From Rhizobacter sp. (GTDB lineage: Bacteria; Pseudomonadota; Gammaproteobacteria; Burkholderiales; Burkholderiaceae_C): a stretch of DNA of 64,000 nucleotides. Position 1 is the first letter of the stretch; every line of letters begins with the position of its first letter. The stretch is from positions 1,054,001 to 1,118,000 of the forward strand of contig JAHBZQ010000001.1 of assembly GCA_019635355.1 (NCBI GenBank), written 5' to 3'. The notes under the pieces were generated by a model. It saw nothing but the letters and a program-made list of their open reading frames with translations, was not told where the DNA came from and did no database searches. Positions 27,221 through 37,779 of this stretch are shown here, in pieces. The translations under genes and the position numbers were made by a program.

Positions 27221-29197
27221 TCAGAACGGCAGCGCCGCTGCCGACAGGTCGTTCAACCACGCGAGCGCTTCGGCCTCGCTCATCACGCGCGTCATCGGCG
27301 GCAAGGCCTCGCGCAGACGCTTGCCGTAGTTCATGCCGGCCATGCGGGGGTCGCAGACGACCAGCAAACCGCGGTCGGTCTCGCTGCGGATGAGCCGCCC
27401 TGCCCCCTGCTTCAACGAGACCGCAGCCTCGGCGATGAAGTAGTCGGCGAAGGGGTTGCGGCCCTCGCTCTCGAGCCGCTTCACGCGGGCTTCCACCAGC
27501 GGGTCGTTGGGTGGCGGGAAGGGCAGCTTGTCGATCAGCACGCACTGCAAGGCTTCGCCCGGCACGTCGATGCCTTCCCAGAAGCTTTGCGATCCGACCA
27601 GCACCGAGCGCGGCTGGTTGAGGAACTGTTGGAGGAGCTGGCGCTTTGGCGCGTCGCCCTGTTGCAGCACCTGGATCGAATCCCCTTCCGCTTCGAACAA
27701 GGCGCGCAGGCGATCGCCGATGGCCTGCAGCGCCCGCAACGTGGTCGTGAGCACGAAGGTCCGCCCACCCAGCGCCCGGGCGAAACGCGCCGCCAATGCG
27801 GCGACCTCGGCCGGGTGCGCCGGCTCGTTGGGCTTGGGAAACCGCGTCGGCACGTAGAGCCGCGCGTGGGCGGCATAGTCGAACGGGCTGCCGACGCGCA
27901 GCACCGTGGCATCGTCGAGCCCCGCCGACTCGGTGAACCAGCTCAGGCGCTCGTCGTCACCCAGCGTTGCGGAGGTGAAGATCCAGGCCTTGGGCGCCGC
28001 ATCCATCTGCTCGCGCAGCGCTTCGCGGATGTCGAGCGGCGACTCGACCAGCCGCGCCTGATGCGGCGACAGGTCGATCCAGCGCACATGCCCCGGCACC
28101 GCGTCGTGGCGGAAGCGCTCGGCATTGGTCGCGAGCGCGCGGGCACGTTCGGCGAGCTTCGTGAAGTCCGGGGCGAGTTCGTCGACGGTGTCCAGGGCTT
28201 CAGCGGCGGCGAGGCAGGTTTGCGCTACCGCGCCGATACACGACAGAAACTCCTCGCGTGTAGACCGCTCGTCCCAGCGCAGCTTGAAACTGCCGCGCAC
28301 CTCGCGCAGCGGCCCCACCGCGGCAAGCCGCAGCTCGCGGGCCGCCCGGTCGCAGGCGCCCGACAGGTCTTGCCAAGGCATCAGGCCACGCGCCAGCTGC
28401 AGGCCCACGGCGAGCATGTCGCGGGCGAAGTCGATCACCTGCGCACTGCCCAGCGTCACGCCAAGGAACTGTACACCGGCTTCGGCCAGCTGGTGCGCCT
28501 CGTCGAACACCGCCACTTCCACGCTCGGCAGCAGCTCGGCCACCCCACTGTCGCGCAACGCCATGTCGGCAAAGAAGAGGTGGTGGTTGACGACCACCAG
28601 GTCGGCCGCCATCGCCTCGCGCCGGGCTTTCATCACATGGCACTGCCGGTAGTCGGCGCACTCGCTGCCGAGGCAGTTCTCGCGCGACGAGGTGACGAGC
28701 GGGATCACGCTGGAGCGTTCGTCCAGCCCCTCGAGCTCGGCCAGGTCGCCACTCTGCGTGCCCTGTGCCCAGGCTTCGATCTTGGCCAGGGTGCGCACGG
28801 CCCAGCGGTCGGGCAACTGGGCCGACTGGTGCGCCTGCTTCATGCGATGCAGGCAGAGGTAGCTGGCACGGCCCTTCAGCAATGCGAGCGAGACGGGCAG
28901 TTGGAGGGCGTCGCGCAGCCTCGGCAGATCGCGCAGGAAGAGCTGGTCCTGCAGGCTCTTCGTCGCAGTGCTGACGAGCGCGCGCTTGCCGGAGAGCAGC
29001 GTGGGGATGAGGTAGGCGAAGGTCTTGCCCACGCCCGTGCCGGCCTCGGCCACGAGCGCCGTCCGCTCATCGATGGCGTCGGCCACCGCAAACGCCATGC
29101 GCTGCTGGACCTCGCGCTCCACATAGCGTGCGTCCGCCTCGGCCAAGGGCCCGCCCGACGCAAACGCCTGCGCCACATGCTCGCGAAGGATGCTCAT
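27221..29197 (-). CDS. DinG/YoaA-family iron-sulfur ATP-dependent DNA helicase
   Basis: This is a superfamily 2 XPD-like helicase of 658 residues. Walker A EAGTGVGKT is at about 50-58. Four Cys spaced as C-L-H...C-L-G-S-E-C-A-D-Y-R-Q-C (about 115-185) can hold a [4Fe-4S] cluster, and Walker B is VFDEAHQL. The C-terminal helicase half carries GRLIRSETDRGLLVV. Family members unwind D-loops, R-loops and damaged DNA. Length and motif spacing resemble YoaA more than E. coli DinG (716). It overlaps the small gene at 29.2-29.4 kb by 4 bp. Confidence 0.9.
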   Translation of the reverse strand: MSILREHVAQAFASGGPLAEADARYVEREVQQRMAFAVADAIDERTALVAEAGTGVGKTFAYLIPTLLSGKRALVSTATKSLQDQLFLRDLPRLRDALQLPVSLALLKGRASYLCLHRMKQAHQSAQLPDRWAVRTLAKIEAWAQGTQSGDLAELEGLDERSSVIPLVTSSRENCLGSECADYRQCHVMKARREAMAADLVVVNHHLFFADMALRDSGVAELLPSVEVAVFDEAHQLAEAGVQFLGVTLGSAQVIDFARDMLAVGLQLARGLMPWQDLSGACDRAARELRLAAVGPLREVRGSFKLRWDERSTREEFLSCIGAVAQTCLAAAEALDTVDELAPDFTKLAERARALATNAERFRHDAVPGHVRWIDLSPHQARLVESPLDIREALREQMDAAPKAWIFTSATLGDDERLSWFTESAGLDDATVLRVGSPFDYAAHARLYVPTRFPKPNEPAHPAEVAALAARFARALGGRTFVLTTTLRALQAIGDRLRALFEAEGDSIQVLQQGDAPKRQLLQQFLNQPRSVLVGSQSFWEGIDVPGEALQCVLIDKLPFPPPNDPLVEARVKRLESEGRNPFADYFIAEAAVSLKQGAGRLIRSETDRGLLVVCDPRMAGMNYGKRLREALPPMTRVMSEAEALAWLNDLSAAALPF

Positions 29198-29394
29198 GCA
29201 GGCTCGGGGGGCTCCAACTCGGCTTCGAGTCGGGAGATCTGATCGCGAAGGATGAGGCGCCGCTTCTTCAGCCGGCGCAAGGCGAGCTCGTCGGGCCGAC
29301 CCGCACCCACCTCGTCGATGAGCGAATCGAGGTCGGCGTGTTCCATGCGCAGCTCGATCAATCGGCGCTGTGGCGAATGCAGGTTGTCATCCAT
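29194..29394 (-). CDS. YdcH/SlyX-like small coiled-coil protein (DUF465)
   Basis: This 66-residue protein is almost entirely helical, with heptad-like spacing (HADLDSLIDEVGAG, LRRLKKRRLILRDQISRLEAEL). The L-K-K-R-R-L-x-L-K-D-x-I pattern is the signature of DUF465. Function is unknown. Its TGA overlaps the ATG of the helicase by 4 bp, so the pair are coupled. Confidence 0.75.
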   Translation of the reverse strand: MDDNLHSPQRRLIELRMEHADLDSLIDEVGAGRPDELALRRLKKRRLILRDQISRLEAELEPPEPA

Positions 29395-29442
29395 GAAAGC
29401 GCGATGAGGGCAGCGAGGCGGAACCGATTATAGTTTTCGCCC

Positions 29443-30207
29443 ATGAGCACACCTCCTGGCTATCGCCTGTCTGCGGCCACCGGCATTCACCGCGGAGACC
29501 GCGCCTACCAGCAAGACCAGGTCGAGATCCTGCCTCACCACCGTGTGCCCGGCTGCGCGCTCGCCGTGCTGGCCGACGGCATGGGCGGCAAGAGCGGTGG
29601 TCGCAAGGCCGCCGACCAGGTGATCCTCACCGCCAAGCAACTCTTCGATCGCTACAGCCCCAACCAGGACGACCCCTCCGAGCTGCTCAAGCAGCTGGTG
29701 CTGGAGGCGCACTTGATGATCAAGCTGACCGCGATCACGGCCGAGGAAGAGCCGCACAGCACGGTCACCGCCTTCCTGATCAGCCCGTCTCGCGAATGCG
29801 ACATGATCCACGCGGGCGACTCCCGCGTGTACCACTTCCGTGGGCCCGACATGGTCCGCCGCACCATCGACCATTCGTTCGTGCAGAGGCTCGTCGACGA
29901 AGGCCAGATCACCGAAGACGAGGCCAACACCCATCCGCAGTCCAACCTGCTGACGGGCTGCCTGGGCACCTTCCAGGACCCTCCGCTCACCCTTCACCAC
30001 ATCGACCGCCTGGAGATCGGCGACACGATGCTCGCCTGCAGCGATGGCCTGTGGCACTACTTCACCCCGAAGGAACTGGGCGCGATCGTGCACACCCTGC
30101 CGCCGCGCGAAGCGAGCGAGATGCTGGTGAGCAAGGCCCGGCAACGGGCACGTGGGTCGGGCGACAACCTGTCGCTGGCGCTGGTGCGCCTCGACCCCCT
30201 GAGCTGA
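29443..30207 (+). CDS. PP2C-family protein serine/threonine phosphatase
   Basis: This 254-residue metal-dependent phosphatase has the family's Asp-based motifs in order: GDRAYQQDQVEI near the start, LADGMGGKSGG (about 45-55), the HAGDSRVY strand (about 125), and C-terminal GSGDNLSLALVR. No transmembrane segment or extra domain is present, so it acts in the cytosol. No partner Ser/Thr kinase lies nearby, so the substrate is unknown. It stands alone on the plus strand, and its stop converges on the next gene with a 4-bp gap. Confidence 0.88.
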   Translation: MSTPPGYRLSAATGIHRGDRAYQQDQVEILPHHRVPGCALAVLADGMGGKSGGRKAADQVILTAKQLFDRYSPNQDDPSELLKQLVLEAHLMIKLTAITAEEEPHSTVTAFLISPSRECDMIHAGDSRVYHFRGPDMVRRTIDHSFVQRLVDEGQITEDEANTHPQSNLLTGCLGTFQDPPLTLHHIDRLEIGDTMLACSDGLWHYFTPKELGAIVHTLPPREASEMLVSKARQRARGSGDNLSLALVRLDPLS

Positions 30208-30211
30208 CGCC

Positions 30212-30772
30212 TCAGCGGCTGCCGGCGCTGGCCGGTGGTGGCAAGGGCCGGGGTGCCGGCTTGTTGCGGGCACGTTCGGCGTTGCGCTCCTCGACCTTCT
30301 TCCGGTGCGCCTCGATCTCGCGCTGGCGAGCCTCAAAGTCGGCGCGCTTGGCGTCTTCCTGGGCGCTGCGGTCGGGCACTTCCGCCTTCTTCTGGCGCGG
30401 CTTGGGTGCCTTGCGCGGTGCCGGCGCCGCACTGGATGCCGACGGCGCCGGAGCCACCGCCGAGGCCGCAGCGTCCGACGCGCCTGCCTTGTCGGCCAGG
30501 CGCTTCTTGCGCGCATCGGCACGCGCCTGACGCTCGGCGGCATCGAGCGCGTTCTCCTGCGCCGTCACATGGCTCAGGGCTTTTTGCTTGTCGATGCGCA
30601 CAGAGTCAAGACAAGGGGTGACGACGAACTGCGACTTGCAGGCTTCGGCACGACGAGCGTGCTCCGCCTCGATGGCGGCGCGTTCGCGCTTGAGTTCTTC
30701 GCGGGTGGCAGCGTGTGCGGAGAAGGCGGCCGCGCCCATCACGCCAACGAGAAAAATCGACACCGCCTTCAT
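30212..30772 (-). CDS. Exported Ala/Lys/Arg-rich protein of unknown function
   Basis: I do not recognise a family. A clear signal peptide (MKAVSIFLVGVMGAAAFSAHA) precedes a 165-residue mature part. An N-terminal charged helix contains two Cys (EACKSQFVVTPCLDSVRID), probably disulfide-bonded in the periplasm. An Ala/Pro/Ser-rich linker, a Lys/Arg/Glu coiled coil (KRADFEARQREIEAHRKKVE) and a Pro-rich tail follow. Its start overlaps the zapE stop by 4 bp, so it is the last gene of the sucA operon. The two-Cys head resembles small periplasmic proteins found widely in Burkholderiales, but this is only an impression. Confidence 0.7.
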   Translation of the reverse strand: MKAVSIFLVGVMGAAAFSAHAATREELKRERAAIEAEHARRAEACKSQFVVTPCLDSVRIDKQKALSHVTAQENALDAAERQARADARKKRLADKAGASDAAASAVAPAPSASSAAPAPRKAPKPRQKKAEVPDRSAQEDAKRADFEARQREIEAHRKKVEERNAERARNKPAPRPLPPPASAGSR

Positions 30773-31872
30773 GTGAGCGAGGTGTCCACGTCACGCTTCG
30801 CGAGCGACAGGAACTCGGTCGACTGCATCTCGTTCAGCCTCGACACGGTGCGCGGGAACTCGTGTGCCAGCGGCCCTTCGGTGTAGAGCTGCTCCGGCGG
30901 CACGGCGGCCGACATGATGAGCTTTACACGCCGGTCATAGAGCACGTCCACCAGCCAGGTGAAACGGCGTGCCTCCGACGCGAGCCGCGGTGACATCTGC
31001 GGCACGTCCGACAACAGCACCGTGTGGAACTGCGTCGCGAGTTCCAGGTAGTCGTTCTGCGAGCGCGGGCCACCGCAAAGCTGCTTGAAGTCGAACCACA
31101 CGGCACCCCCGGCCTTGCGGCGCGCATGCAGCTCACGGTGCTCGATGTGCAGCACCGGTGCCTCGTCCTTGGCTTCGGCCAGTCGGTTGAAGGCGTCGGT
31201 CATCTCTGCGTCCGCCTCGGCCCCGAGCGGCGTGTGATAGAGCTTCACCTGCTCCAGCGTGCGACGGCGGTAGTCGGTGCCGTTGTCGACACTCAGCACC
31301 TCCATCTTCTCCTTCAGCAGCTCGATGGCCGGAAGAATGCGGTCGCGGTGCAGGCCGTTCGGGTACAGCCCGTCGGGCTCGAAGTTGGACGTGGTGACGA
31401 TGCTCACCCGGTGCTCGAACAGCGATTCGAGCAAGCGGTGCAGGATCATCGCGTCGGTCACGTCGGCGACGTGAAACTCGTCAAAGCAGATGAGCCGATA
31501 ACGCCGCGCAATGCGCTTGCCCAGCTCGTGCAGCGGGTTGACGGTGCCTTTCAGCTCGGCCAACTCGCGGTGCACCTCGCGCATGAACTCGTGGAAGTGC
31601 AGGCGCGTCTTGCGTGTGAGCGGCACGGCGTTGAAAAAGCAATCCATCAGGAAGCTCTTGCCGCGCCCCACACCGCCATACATGTAGACGCCGCGCGGGA
31701 TGGGCGGCTTCACCACCAGCTTGGTGATCGCGTTGCTGCGGCGAGCCTTGTAGTCGGCCCACTCCCGCTCGCAGCGTTCGAGCGCATCGATCGCGCGAAG
31801 CTGGGCCGGATCGGGCTGGTACCCCCGCTCGGCCAGCGTCTGCTCGTAGAGCGCTCGAACTCCCAAGGTCAC
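30769..31872 (-). CDS. zapE: Cell division ATPase ZapE (AFG1 family)
   Basis: ZapE is an AAA-type ATPase that acts at the division ring and is related to mitochondrial AFG1. The 367 residues contain Walker A GGVGRGKSFLMD (about 66-77), Walker B LICFDEFHVAD (about 135-145) and a sensor region VTTSNFEPDGLYPNGLHRDR. The start is GTG at 31872, 4 bp after the lpd stop. The sucA-sucB-lpd-zapE order is well conserved in betaproteobacteria. Confidence 0.94.
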   Translation of the reverse strand: MTLGVRALYEQTLAERGYQPDPAQLRAIDALERCEREWADYKARRSNAITKLVVKPPIPRGVYMYGGVGRGKSFLMDCFFNAVPLTRKTRLHFHEFMREVHRELAELKGTVNPLHELGKRIARRYRLICFDEFHVADVTDAMILHRLLESLFEHRVSIVTTSNFEPDGLYPNGLHRDRILPAIELLKEKMEVLSVDNGTDYRRRTLEQVKLYHTPLGAEADAEMTDAFNRLAEAKDEAPVLHIEHRELHARRKAGGAVWFDFKQLCGGPRSQNDYLELATQFHTVLLSDVPQMSPRLASEARRFTWLVDVLYDRRVKLIMSAAVPPEQLYTEGPLAHEFPRTVSRLNEMQSTEFLSLAKRDVDTSLT

Positions 31873-31876
31873 GCCG

Positions 31877-33304
31877 TCAGAAGTTCAGCGTGCGCTTGTC
31901 GACCGCGAGCGCGGCCTCCTTGGTCGCTTCGCTCAGGCTCGGGTGAGCGTGGCAGATGCGCGCAATGTCTTCGGCCGAGGCCTTGAACTCCATCGCCACC
32001 ACGGCTTCCGAGATCAGCTCCGAGGCCATCGGGCCCACGATGTGCACGCCCAAGATCTCGTCGGTCTTGGCATCGGCCAGGAACTTCACCATGCCCGTCG
32101 TGTCGCCCAGCGCGCGCGCACGCCCGTTGGCGGTGAACGGGAAAGTGCCGGCCTTGTAGGCACGGCCCACGGCCTTGAGCTGCTGCTCGGTCTGGCCCAC
32201 CCAAGCGATCTCGGGCGAGGTGTAGATCACCCACGGGATGGTGTTGAAGTTGACATGCCCGTGCTGGCCGGCGATGCGCTCGGCCACGGCCACGCCTTCT
32301 TCCTCAGCCTTGTGCGCGAGCATCGGGCCACGCACCACGTCACCGATGGCCCAGACGTTGGGCAGGTTGGTCTTGCAGTCGTCGTCGACCACGATGGCGC
32401 CGCGCTCGTCGAGCTTCAGGCCCACCGCTTCGCCGTTCAGGCCGATGGTGTTGGGCACGCGGCCGATCGAGACGATGAGCTTGTCGACTTCCAGCGTCTG
32501 CGCTTCGCCCTTGGCGTTGGCATACGACACCGTCACGCCCTTCTTGCCCGACTTCACTTCGCCGATCTTCACGCCGAGTTCGATCTTCAGGCCCTGCTTG
32601 TTGAACGCCTTGGCGGCTTCCTTGGCGATCTGCTCATCCACTGCACCCAGGAAGGTGGGCAGCGCTTCCAGCACCACCACTTCGGCCCCCAGGCGGCGCC
32701 ACACCGAGCCCATCTCCAGGCCGATGACGCCGGCGCCGATCAGGCCCAGCTTCTTCGGCACCGAGGGGATGCGCAGTGCGCCGTCGTTGGAGAGGATGTT
32801 CTCTTCGTCGAAAGCCGCGCCGGGCAGCGCACGCGGGTTGGAACCCGTGGCGACGATCACGTGCTTGGCCGTGAGCGACTCTTCCGTCGCACCTGCCACC
32901 TTGATCTCGTAGCCACCCTCGGCCGCCTTCACGAACGAGCCGCGCCCATGGAAGAAGGACACCTTGTTCTTCTTGAAGAGGTACAGGATGCCGTCGTTGT
33001 TCTGCTTCACGACGGTGTCTTTCCGGGCGAGCATCTTGGCGACGTCGATGCTCAGGTCCTTCAGGCCGATGCCGTGATCGGCAAAGTGCTTGCCGGCGTG
33101 CTCGAAATGCTCGCTCGACTGCAGCAGCGCCTTCGAGGGAATGCAGCCCACGTTTGTGCAGGTGCCACCGGGGGCGGGGCCGCCCTTGCCGTTCTTCCAT
33201 TCGTCGATGCAGGCGACGTTGAAACCCAGCTGCGCGGCGCGGATGGCGGCGATGTAGCCGCCAGGGCCGCCACCGATGACGACCACGTCAAAAGATTTGC
33301 TCAT
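31877..33304 (-). CDS. lpdA: Dihydrolipoamide dehydrogenase (E3)
   Basis: E3 reoxidises the lipoyl groups of the 2-oxoglutarate dehydrogenase complex and makes NADH. The ATG at 33304 gives 475 residues. FAD motif VVIGGGPGGYIAA is at the N-terminus, the redox disulfide lies in GGTCTNVGCIPSKALL (about 45-60), the NAD motif is IGAGVIGLEMGSVW, and the C-terminal catalytic His-Glu pair is in HAHPSLSEA. A start at 33325 would extend into the sucB gene's 3' end and is less likely. It lies 10 bp after sucB. Confidence 0.97.
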   Translation of the reverse strand: MSKSFDVVVIGGGPGGYIAAIRAAQLGFNVACIDEWKNGKGGPAPGGTCTNVGCIPSKALLQSSEHFEHAGKHFADHGIGLKDLSIDVAKMLARKDTVVKQNNDGILYLFKKNKVSFFHGRGSFVKAAEGGYEIKVAGATEESLTAKHVIVATGSNPRALPGAAFDEENILSNDGALRIPSVPKKLGLIGAGVIGLEMGSVWRRLGAEVVVLEALPTFLGAVDEQIAKEAAKAFNKQGLKIELGVKIGEVKSGKKGVTVSYANAKGEAQTLEVDKLIVSIGRVPNTIGLNGEAVGLKLDERGAIVVDDDCKTNLPNVWAIGDVVRGPMLAHKAEEEGVAVAERIAGQHGHVNFNTIPWVIYTSPEIAWVGQTEQQLKAVGRAYKAGTFPFTANGRARALGDTTGMVKFLADAKTDEILGVHIVGPMASELISEAVVAMEFKASAEDIARICHAHPSLSEATKEAALAVDKRTLNF

Positions 33305-33314
33305 GGTCGCGTCC

Positions 33315-34583
<1,269 letters not shown>

Positions 34584-34649
34584 TTCAATTCTTTCTGTCG
34601 TTCATCACCCCGCGCGAGTGGCCGTCTTGGTGCGGCCGAGCGCACGAAA

Positions 34650-34677
34650 CGACGGCGGCGCAGGGCGGCCGCCGTCG
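34650..34677 (-). other. Strong hairpin between sucA and sucB
   Basis: CGACGGCGGC (34650-34659) and GCCGCCGTCG (34668-34677) form a perfect 10-bp GC stem with an 8-nt loop in the 106-bp gap between sucA and sucB. In the direction of transcription it is followed by only TTTCG. It could be a partial terminator or an mRNA-stabilising or processing hairpin that sets the E1:E2:E3 ratio. The role is inferred. Confidence 0.55.
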
Positions 34678-34689
34678 CTCTCGTGAACA

Positions 34690-37548
34690 TCACTTGGTCA
34701 GGACAAAACCTTTGAGCTTGCCGAACGCCTGATCCAGCAGCGCCTTCTGCTGCTCCTGGTGCAGGTGCGAGTAACCCACGGCCGGCGAGGCCGAGGCCGG
34801 ACGGCCGGCGTAGCCAAGCTTCTGGCCTTCGGTCATGTTCTCGTGGATGTAGTGCTGCACGAAGAACCAGGCACCCTGGTTCTGCGGCTCGTCCTGGCAC
34901 CACACCACTTCGGTCGCGTTCGGGAACTTCTTCAGTTCGGCAGCAAACGCCTTGTGCGGGAACGGGTAGAGCTGCTCAACGCGCAGGATCACGGTGTCGA
35001 ACGATTTCTTCTCGTCGCGGCGCTTCATCAGGTCATAAGCCACCTTGCCCGAGCAGGCAATGATGCGCTTGACCTTCTGCGGGTCGATCTCGGGATTGCT
35101 CGGGCCGATGACCGTGCGGAACTCGCCCTTGGTGAACTCGGCCAGCGGCGAGGAGGCATCCTTGGCGCGCAGCAGCGACTTGGGCGTCATGATGACCAAG
35201 GGCTTGCGGAACATGCGCACCATCTGCCGGCGCAGCAGGTGGAAGATCTGGCTGGCCGTGGTCGGCTGCACGATCTGCATGTTGTTGTCGGCGGCCAGCT
35301 GCATGAAGCGCTCGAGGCGCGCCGACGAGTGCTCCGGGCCCTGCCCTTCATACCCGTGCGGCAGCATCAGCACGAGGCCATTGGCACGGCCCCACTTCAC
35401 CTCACCGGACGCGAGGAACTGGTCGATCACGACCTGCGCGCCGTTCACGAAGTCGCCGAACTGGGCTTCCCAGATCACGAGCGTGTTGGGGTCGGCCGAC
35501 GCGTAGCCATACTCGAAACCGAGCACCGCTTCTTCCGACAGCAGCGAGTCGATGACGACGAACGGGGCCTGGTTGTCGGCAATGTGTTGCAGCGGCGTCC
35601 AGGTGCCTTCGTCCCACTTCTCACGGTTCTGGTCGTGCAGCACGGCGTGACGGTGCGTGAACGTGCCACGGCCGCAGTCTTCGCCCGACAGGCGCACCGG
35701 GTAGCCGCTGGCCACGAGCGAGGCATACGCGAAGTGCTCGGCCATGCCCCAGTCGACGTTGATCTCGCCACGGCCCATCGCGGCGCGGTCGGCGAGCACC
35801 TTTTCCACCAGCGGGTGCGGCTTGAAATTGACCGGGATGGAGGTGATGCGCTCGGCCAAGCGCTTGATCTCGGTGAGCGGCAACGCGGTGTCGGCCGAGT
35901 CGGTCCACTTCTTGTTAAGGAAGGGCGACCAGTCGACGGCGTACTTGCTCTTGTAGTTGGTGAGCACCGGGTCGACGGTGTGCTTGCCGGCGTCCATCGC
36001 GGCGCGGTAGGCCTTGACCATGTCGTCCGGGCCCTCGGCCGGCAACACGCCCTGGGCCACGAGCTTGTCGCCGTAGAGCTTGCGGGTGCCGGGGTGCTGG
36101 CCGATCTTCTTGTACATCAGCGGCTGGGTGAGCGACGGGGTGTCCTGCTCGTTGTGGCCCAGCTTGCGGAAGCAGACGATGTCGACGACGACGTCTTTGT
36201 TGAACTCCTGGCGGTAGTCGAGCGCGAGCTGGGTACAGAGCACCACGGCTTCGGGGTCGTCGCCGTTCACGTGCAGCACCGGGGCCTCGATCATCTTGAC
36301 GACGTCGGTGCAATACAGCGTGGAGCGCGTGTCGCGCGGGTCGCTGGTGGTGAAACCGATCTGGTTGTTGATGACCAGGTGCAGCGTGCCACCGGTGTAG
36401 TAGCCGCGGGTCTGCGCCAGCGCCAACGTTTCCATCACCACGCCCTGGCCGGCGAAGGCCGCGTCGCCGTGCACCAGCACGGGCAGCACGGTGTCGCCTT
36501 CCTTGTCGCCGCGGCGGTCGAGGCGGGCTTTCACCGAACCTTCCACCACCGGGTTCACGATCTCCAGGTGCGACGGGTTGAACGACAGGCTCAGGTGCAC
36601 CGGGCCACCGTCGGTCGACACGTCGCTCGAGAAACCCTGGTGGTACTTCACGTCACCGGACGGCAGGTTCTCGGGGGCGGTGTGGTCGAACTCGGCAAAC
36701 AGGTCCTTGGGCATCTTGCCCAGCGTGTTCACCAGCACGTTGAGGCGGCCGCGGTGGGCCATGCCGATCACGATCTCCTGCACGCCCTTCACGCCCGAGC
36801 GCTGCACCACTTCATCCATCGAGGCGATGAAGCTTTCGCCGCCTTCGAGCGAGAAGCGCTTCTGGCCAACATATTTGGTGTGGAGGTAGCGCTCCAGGCC
36901 TTCGGCGGCCGTGAGCTTCTCGAGGATGTTCTTCTTCTCGTCGGCCGTGAAGTTGGGCTTCGCACGGATCGACTCGAGCTTCTGCTGCCACCAGCGCTTC
37001 TCGGTCGGCTCGGTGATGTGCATGAACTCGGCGCCGATGGAGCCGCAATACGTTTCACGCAGTGCCTGCAGGATCTCGCGCAGCGTCTGCTGCTCGGCGG
37101 TGGTGAAGTAGGTGTTCGTGGCGCTGAACGTGATGTCCATGTCGGACTCGCTCAGGTCGTAGAACGCCGGCTCCAGCTCGGGGATCTTGGGGCGCTCCTG
37201 GCGCTTCAACGGATCGAGGTCGGCCCAGCGGGCGCCGAGCGAACGGTAGGCCGCGATCAGCGACTGGACGTGGACCTGCTTGCGCGCAACGGCGAGCTCG
37301 GTGCTGCTGGTCTTGACGGCGAAGGCGTTGGCCTTGGCGCGTTGAGCGAATGATTCGACCACCGGCGCGTGGGCCACGTCGCGGGCCTCGGTGCCATCGG
37401 TCGCAGGGACGTTCTGGAGGGCGTCGAAGTACGCACGCCAGTTGTCGGGCACGGAGCCCGGGTTGTCGAGGTAGGCCTCGTACATCTCTTCGACGTAGGG
37501 CGCATTGCCTCCGAACAGGTACGAGTTCGACCTGTATTCCTGCATCAT
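34690..37548 (-). CDS. sucA: 2-oxoglutarate dehydrogenase E1 component
   Basis: E1 decarboxylates 2-oxoglutarate with thiamine diphosphate and loads the lipoyl group of SucB. The ATG at 37548 is chosen because AAGGTG lies six bases upstream. A second ATG follows directly, and the protein has 952 residues. The N-terminal helix (QEYRSNSYLFGGNAPYVEEM) docks to the complex. GMAHRGRLNVLVN, GDAAFAGQGVV (ThDP-binding) and the C-terminal transketolase-like part with LMLPHGYEGQGPEHSSARLE are all intact. It heads the operon sucA-sucB-lpd-zapE. A FNR-type box lies about 99 bp upstream. Confidence 0.98.
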   Translation of the reverse strand: MMQEYRSNSYLFGGNAPYVEEMYEAYLDNPGSVPDNWRAYFDALQNVPATDGTEARDVAHAPVVESFAQRAKANAFAVKTSSTELAVARKQVHVQSLIAAYRSLGARWADLDPLKRQERPKIPELEPAFYDLSESDMDITFSATNTYFTTAEQQTLREILQALRETYCGSIGAEFMHITEPTEKRWWQQKLESIRAKPNFTADEKKNILEKLTAAEGLERYLHTKYVGQKRFSLEGGESFIASMDEVVQRSGVKGVQEIVIGMAHRGRLNVLVNTLGKMPKDLFAEFDHTAPENLPSGDVKYHQGFSSDVSTDGGPVHLSLSFNPSHLEIVNPVVEGSVKARLDRRGDKEGDTVLPVLVHGDAAFAGQGVVMETLALAQTRGYYTGGTLHLVINNQIGFTTSDPRDTRSTLYCTDVVKMIEAPVLHVNGDDPEAVVLCTQLALDYRQEFNKDVVVDIVCFRKLGHNEQDTPSLTQPLMYKKIGQHPGTRKLYGDKLVAQGVLPAEGPDDMVKAYRAAMDAGKHTVDPVLTNYKSKYAVDWSPFLNKKWTDSADTALPLTEIKRLAERITSIPVNFKPHPLVEKVLADRAAMGRGEINVDWGMAEHFAYASLVASGYPVRLSGEDCGRGTFTHRHAVLHDQNREKWDEGTWTPLQHIADNQAPFVVIDSLLSEEAVLGFEYGYASADPNTLVIWEAQFGDFVNGAQVVIDQFLASGEVKWGRANGLVLMLPHGYEGQGPEHSSARLERFMQLAADNNMQIVQPTTASQIFHLLRRQMVRMFRKPLVIMTPKSLLRAKDASSPLAEFTKGEFRTVIGPSNPEIDPQKVKRIIACSGKVAYDLMKRRDEKKSFDTVILRVEQLYPFPHKAFAAELKKFPNATEVVWCQDEPQNQGAWFFVQHYIHENMTEGQKLGYAGRPASASPAVGYSHLHQEQQKALLDQAFGKLKGFVLTK

Positions 37549-37640
37549 TTCGCTCACCTTTCGCTCCGGTTTCCGGGGCTGTAGTGGGTTGATAAACCTT
37601 CCGCGACACGGCTTAACCGACTGGCGGATTGCGACCCGCC

Positions 37641-37654
37641 TTGACAAGCATCAA
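37641..37654. promoter_or_regulatory. FNR/FixK-type box upstream of sucA
   Basis: TTGACAAGCATCAA fits the 14-bp FNR/FixK2 pattern TTGM-N6-KCAA exactly. With flanks, CCTTGACAAGCATCAAGG, its outer 6 bases on each side are perfectly palindromic. It is in the 231-bp gap between sucA (leftward) and a small cysteine-rich protein gene (rightward). A weak -10-like TTTATC (37596 to 37591, minus) would put the box centre near -63 for sucA, close to class I activator spacing. It could also act as a repressor site. Confidence 0.5.
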
Positions 37655-37779
37655 GGGGACGGGAAGGACCTGAAAAGTCTGGGCGCGACTGTAACACCGG
37701 CTTGGAATCGCTGTCACTTCGAAGCATTGGACTCTCAGCCGCTACTTACGATGGCGACAGGGACAAATCTCACAGTCGC

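Noticed and set aside
27228..27244. CGGCAGCGCCGCTGCCG hairpin at the bamD/dinG-like convergence as a terminator.
   Set aside because: It lies inside the end of the helicase coding sequence and no T-run follows on either strand. GC-rich palindromes of this kind are frequent by chance here.
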